Under the pieces are notes generated by a model. It saw only the letters and a program-made list of their open reading frames with translations. It ran no database searches and was not told the DNA's origin. Made by a program: the position numbers and the translations under genes. A stretch of 7,338 nt of DNA from Clostridiales bacterium (GTDB lineage Bacteria; Bacillota; Clostridia; Oscillospirales; Oscillospiraceae). How positions within the stretch are numbered: position 1 is the stretch's first letter; each line of letters starts with the position of its first letter. Positions 6,445 to 7,338 of this stretch are shown here, one piece after another. Where the stretch lies: the NCBI GenBank assembly GCA_019415645.1, contig DXYV01000072.1, positions 1 through 7,338 on the forward strand, read 5' to 3'.

Positions 6445-6705
6445 ATGTTGAAACGGTTTCATGATCCCGGGTATCGCAGGTATATGGAGGGCGCGCTCAC
6501 CTGTCTTTTGGTTTTTCTGCTTCCGCTGACCGGATGGATTCCCATTCTGGCCCTGTGGGCGCTGGAGCTGTGCCTTTCACTGCGGGAGGTTACAGGACAT
6601 GGAATGCGAATCTTCCTCCGGGTTCTGTTAGGCGTTGTTTTGGCGCTGATTGTGTTCAATCTCTCCCTCCATGTGTGGGTCCTGTTGCAGTGGACAGGGG
6701 CCTGA
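6445..6705 (+). CDS. Small two-helix membrane protein of unknown function
   Basis: The 86-residue product has two predicted membrane helices, about residues 17-41 and 57-81. A short polar link containing Arg47, Glu48, His52 and Arg55 joins them, and the N-terminus is basic. I do not recognise a family. The open frame reaches back to a TTG at 6427 inside the end of dnaC, and another ATG lies at 6436. The ATG at 6445 is preferred because AGGGGG (6430-6435), which begins at the last base of the dnaC stop codon, is then 9 bases upstream. It is therefore probably translated as the last gene of the dnaD-dnaC transcript. Its codons are less GC-biased than those of dnaC. A hairpin terminator follows after 25 bp. 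Confidence 0.7.
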   Translation: MLKRFHDPGYRRYMEGALTCLLVFLLPLTGWIPILALWALELCLSLREVTGHGMRIFLRVLLGVVLALIVFNLSLHVWVLLQWTGA

Positions 6706-6730
6706 GACGTCTATTATTATGATGAAAAAG

Positions 6731-6761
6731 GACCGGACCACGGCTGTGCCGCGGCCCGGTC
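6731..6761. terminator. Bidirectional intrinsic terminator between convergent genes
   Basis: Arms 6731-6744 and 6748-6761 form a 14-position GC-rich stem with a 3-base loop. In the minus-strand RNA all positions pair, two as G-U, and a CUUUUUC tract follows, which suits the RNHCP gene ending at 6778. In the plus-strand RNA the same two positions are A-C mismatches, and the tail is the interrupted UUAUGUUUUUGUUUGUU. It should work in both directions, better on the minus strand. Confidence 0.85.
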
Positions 6762-6777
6762 TTATGTTTTTGTTTGT

Positions 6778-7176
6778 TCATCCCAGCTCCTCCAGCCGCT
6801 CCAGCGGGAAGGGAGGCGCGGCCAGGGGCCGCACCGCGATGGAGAGCAGCAGGCGGGGATTGTCGTCCGCAGCCACCCGGTTGGAGCTGAGGGCGCCGCA
6901 CACCCGGCAGCGGTGGATGATGGCCCACTCGCCGCCCTTGCGCACCCATACCGCCACCGGTTCCATGGTCCCATGGCAGTCGCAGGCCCGGTCGCCGGGC
7001 TCCTCGTCCACATGGCGGCTGCACAGGCAGTTGGGGCAGTGATTGCGGTGCTGGGTCCCTGCGCCGGCCGGCGTGACCAGCCAGCCGCAGTTTTTGCAGG
7101 TAAAACTCTCTTGGCAGGGGTCGAATCGGTAGTCCCTGCGGGGCTTTGGCTTTTGGGGCCGTTGACTTCGTTTCAT
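6778..7176 (-). CDS. RNHCP domain zinc-binding protein
   Basis: The 132-residue protein carries the eponymous RNHCPNC motif at 44-50 and a set of paired cysteines: C27/C30, C47/C50, C65/C67 and C90/C93. These could hold two zinc ions. The N-terminus is strongly basic (KRSQRPQKPKPRR), consistent with nucleic-acid contact, though no function is established for the family. The GEWAIIHRC...CG segment fits the C-terminal part of RNHCP proteins. Two in-frame ATGs exist. The first (7185) directly touches the GGAGG ribosome site with no spacing. The second (7176) has 9 bases of spacing and is chosen. It is transcribed alone from the promoter at 7212-7240 and ends 17 bp from the shared terminator. Confidence 0.85.
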   Translation of the reverse strand: MKRSQRPQKPKPRRDYRFDPCQESFTCKNCGWLVTPAGAGTQHRNHCPNCLCSRHVDEEPGDRACDCHGTMEPVAVWVRKGGEWAIIHRCRVCGALSSNRVAADDNPRLLLSIAVRPLAAPPFPLERLEELG

Positions 7177-7185
7177 GGGTTCCAT

Positions 7186-7190
7186 CCTCC
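7186..7190 (-). promoter_or_regulatory. Ribosome binding site that fixes the RNHCP start
   Basis: GGAGG on the minus strand ends directly at the ATG at 7185 and 9 bases before the ATG at 7176. The spacing favours the second ATG. Confidence 0.7.
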
Positions 7191-7192
7191 GG

Positions 7193-7266
7193 ATCTCGTT
7201 TCGTCCCGTTTATCTTACCGGACGGACGGCGCCGCCGCAACCGAAAAGACGATACCGAAACGAGAT
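7193..7266. repeat. 11-bp inverted repeat flanking the RNHCP promoter
   Basis: ATCTCGTTTCG (7193-7203) and CGAAACGAGAT (7256-7266) are exact reverse complements 52 bp apart, one arm on each side of the promoter at 7212-7240. The inner arm lies 2 bp from the ribosome site. This could be an invertible promoter segment, an operator pair, or a fold formed only in read-through RNA from the upstream gene. No invertase gene is in the window. Confidence 0.6.
7212..7240 (-). promoter_or_regulatory. Promoter of the RNHCP gene
   Basis: TTGCGG (7240-7235) and TAAGAT (7217-7212) are separated by 17 bases on the minus strand, with a predicted start near 7205 and a leader of about 29 bases. The -35 box is identical to that of the zapA promoter. 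It lies wholly inside the 11-bp inverted repeat pair. Confidence 0.55.
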
Positions 7267-7288
7267 TGCGCCGGGGAGGGAGGAAGCT

Positions 7289-7338
7289 TCACTCCACTGC
7301 GGCCGGCGTGGAAGTAGGCGTGGAAGTGGGCGAGGGAG
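7289..7338 (-). CDS. Partial: C-terminal end of a Pro/Ser/Thr-rich protein
   Basis: In one minus-strand frame the window edge reads PSPTSTPTSTPAAVE and then a TGA stop at 7291-7289. Such low-complexity tails are common at the end of surface or linker-containing proteins. Only about 15 residues are visible, so no function can be given. The gene would lie upstream of, and in the same direction as, the RNHCP gene, separated by 112 bp that contain the RNHCP promoter. A non-coding reading remains possible. Confidence 0.4.
   Translation of the reverse strand, partial: PSPTSTPTSTPAAVE
7305..7328. repeat. Two 12-bp tandem repeats at the window edge
   Basis: GGCGTGGAAGTA (7305-7316) and GGCGTGGAAGTG (7317-7328) differ by one base, and a degenerate third copy begins at 7329. 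The unit length is a multiple of three and encodes the repeated Thr-Ser-Thr-Pro of the partial minus-strand frame, which supports coding. Confidence 0.6.

Noticed and set aside
4529..6445. 638-codon open frame on the minus strand spanning dnaD and dnaC
   Set aside because: It runs antisense across two well-supported genes and the gap between them. Its composition is Gly/Leu/Val/Gln-rich and it has no recognisable domain.
7193..7266. The 11-bp inverted repeat as a terminator of the upstream partial gene
   Set aside because: The loop would be 52 bases and no U-run follows the second arm, which instead runs into the RNHCP ribosome site.
6656..7317. Other frames overlapping the RNHCP gene (6656-7240 minus, 6913-7317 plus)
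   Set aside because: The RNHCP frame has the diagnostic motif and a good ribosome site. The others are Arg/Pro/Gly-rich shadows that cross the terminator or the promoter.

Overview
The window looks like a chromosomal segment of a GC-rich anaerobic Bacillota, most likely a gut Clostridia of the Oscillospiraceae type. The evidence is Gram-positive gene content (ZapA, a DnaD-type primosome protein beside a DnaC/DnaI-type loader, an RNHCP protein), strong AGGAGG-type ribosome sites, sigma-A-like promoters and GC-rich codons in most genes. The genus is an inference.

Layout. 1-166: short region downstream of the first gene, holding two perfect inverted repeats. 167-2593 (minus strand): zapA followed by a large U32-family protein of the RlhA type, 18 bp apart and probably one operon. 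2594-3019: a 426-bp divergent intergenic region packed with nested hairpins, two minus-strand promoter candidates and one plus-strand promoter. 3020-6705 (plus strand): a tightly packed run of an S41-like lipoprotein, a DnaD-domain protein, a DnaC-like AAA+ helicase loader and an 86-residue two-helix membrane protein. 6731-6761: a hairpin shared by convergent transcription units. 6778-7176 (minus strand): a small RNHCP zinc-binding protein with its own promoter. 7289-7338 (minus strand): probably the extreme C-terminus of another protein, rich in Pro, Ser and Thr.

How the genes work together. The DnaD and DnaC-like pair is the core: together they would recruit and load the replicative helicase at the origin or at restarted forks. 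The S41-like lipoprotein is upstream in the same run, and its stop codon lies inside the dnaD ribosome binding site, so the two are probably coupled in translation. The lipoprotein gene is clearly less GC-rich than its neighbours. On the other side, ZapA (FtsZ-ring assembly) and the U32 protein (a predicted iron-sulfur enzyme acting on rRNA or a related substrate) form a housekeeping pair.

The most unusual part is 2675-2851. It contains five inverted repeats, three of them enclosed by a fourth as in a multibranched RNA, and is bounded by a perfect 9-bp direct repeat. A good promoter on the minus strand points into it. It could be a small structured RNA, a long zapA leader or a small non-autonomous repeat element. 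A second item is an 11-bp inverted repeat flanking the RNHCP promoter. No CRISPR array, tRNA, rRNA, transposase or prophage gene was seen.
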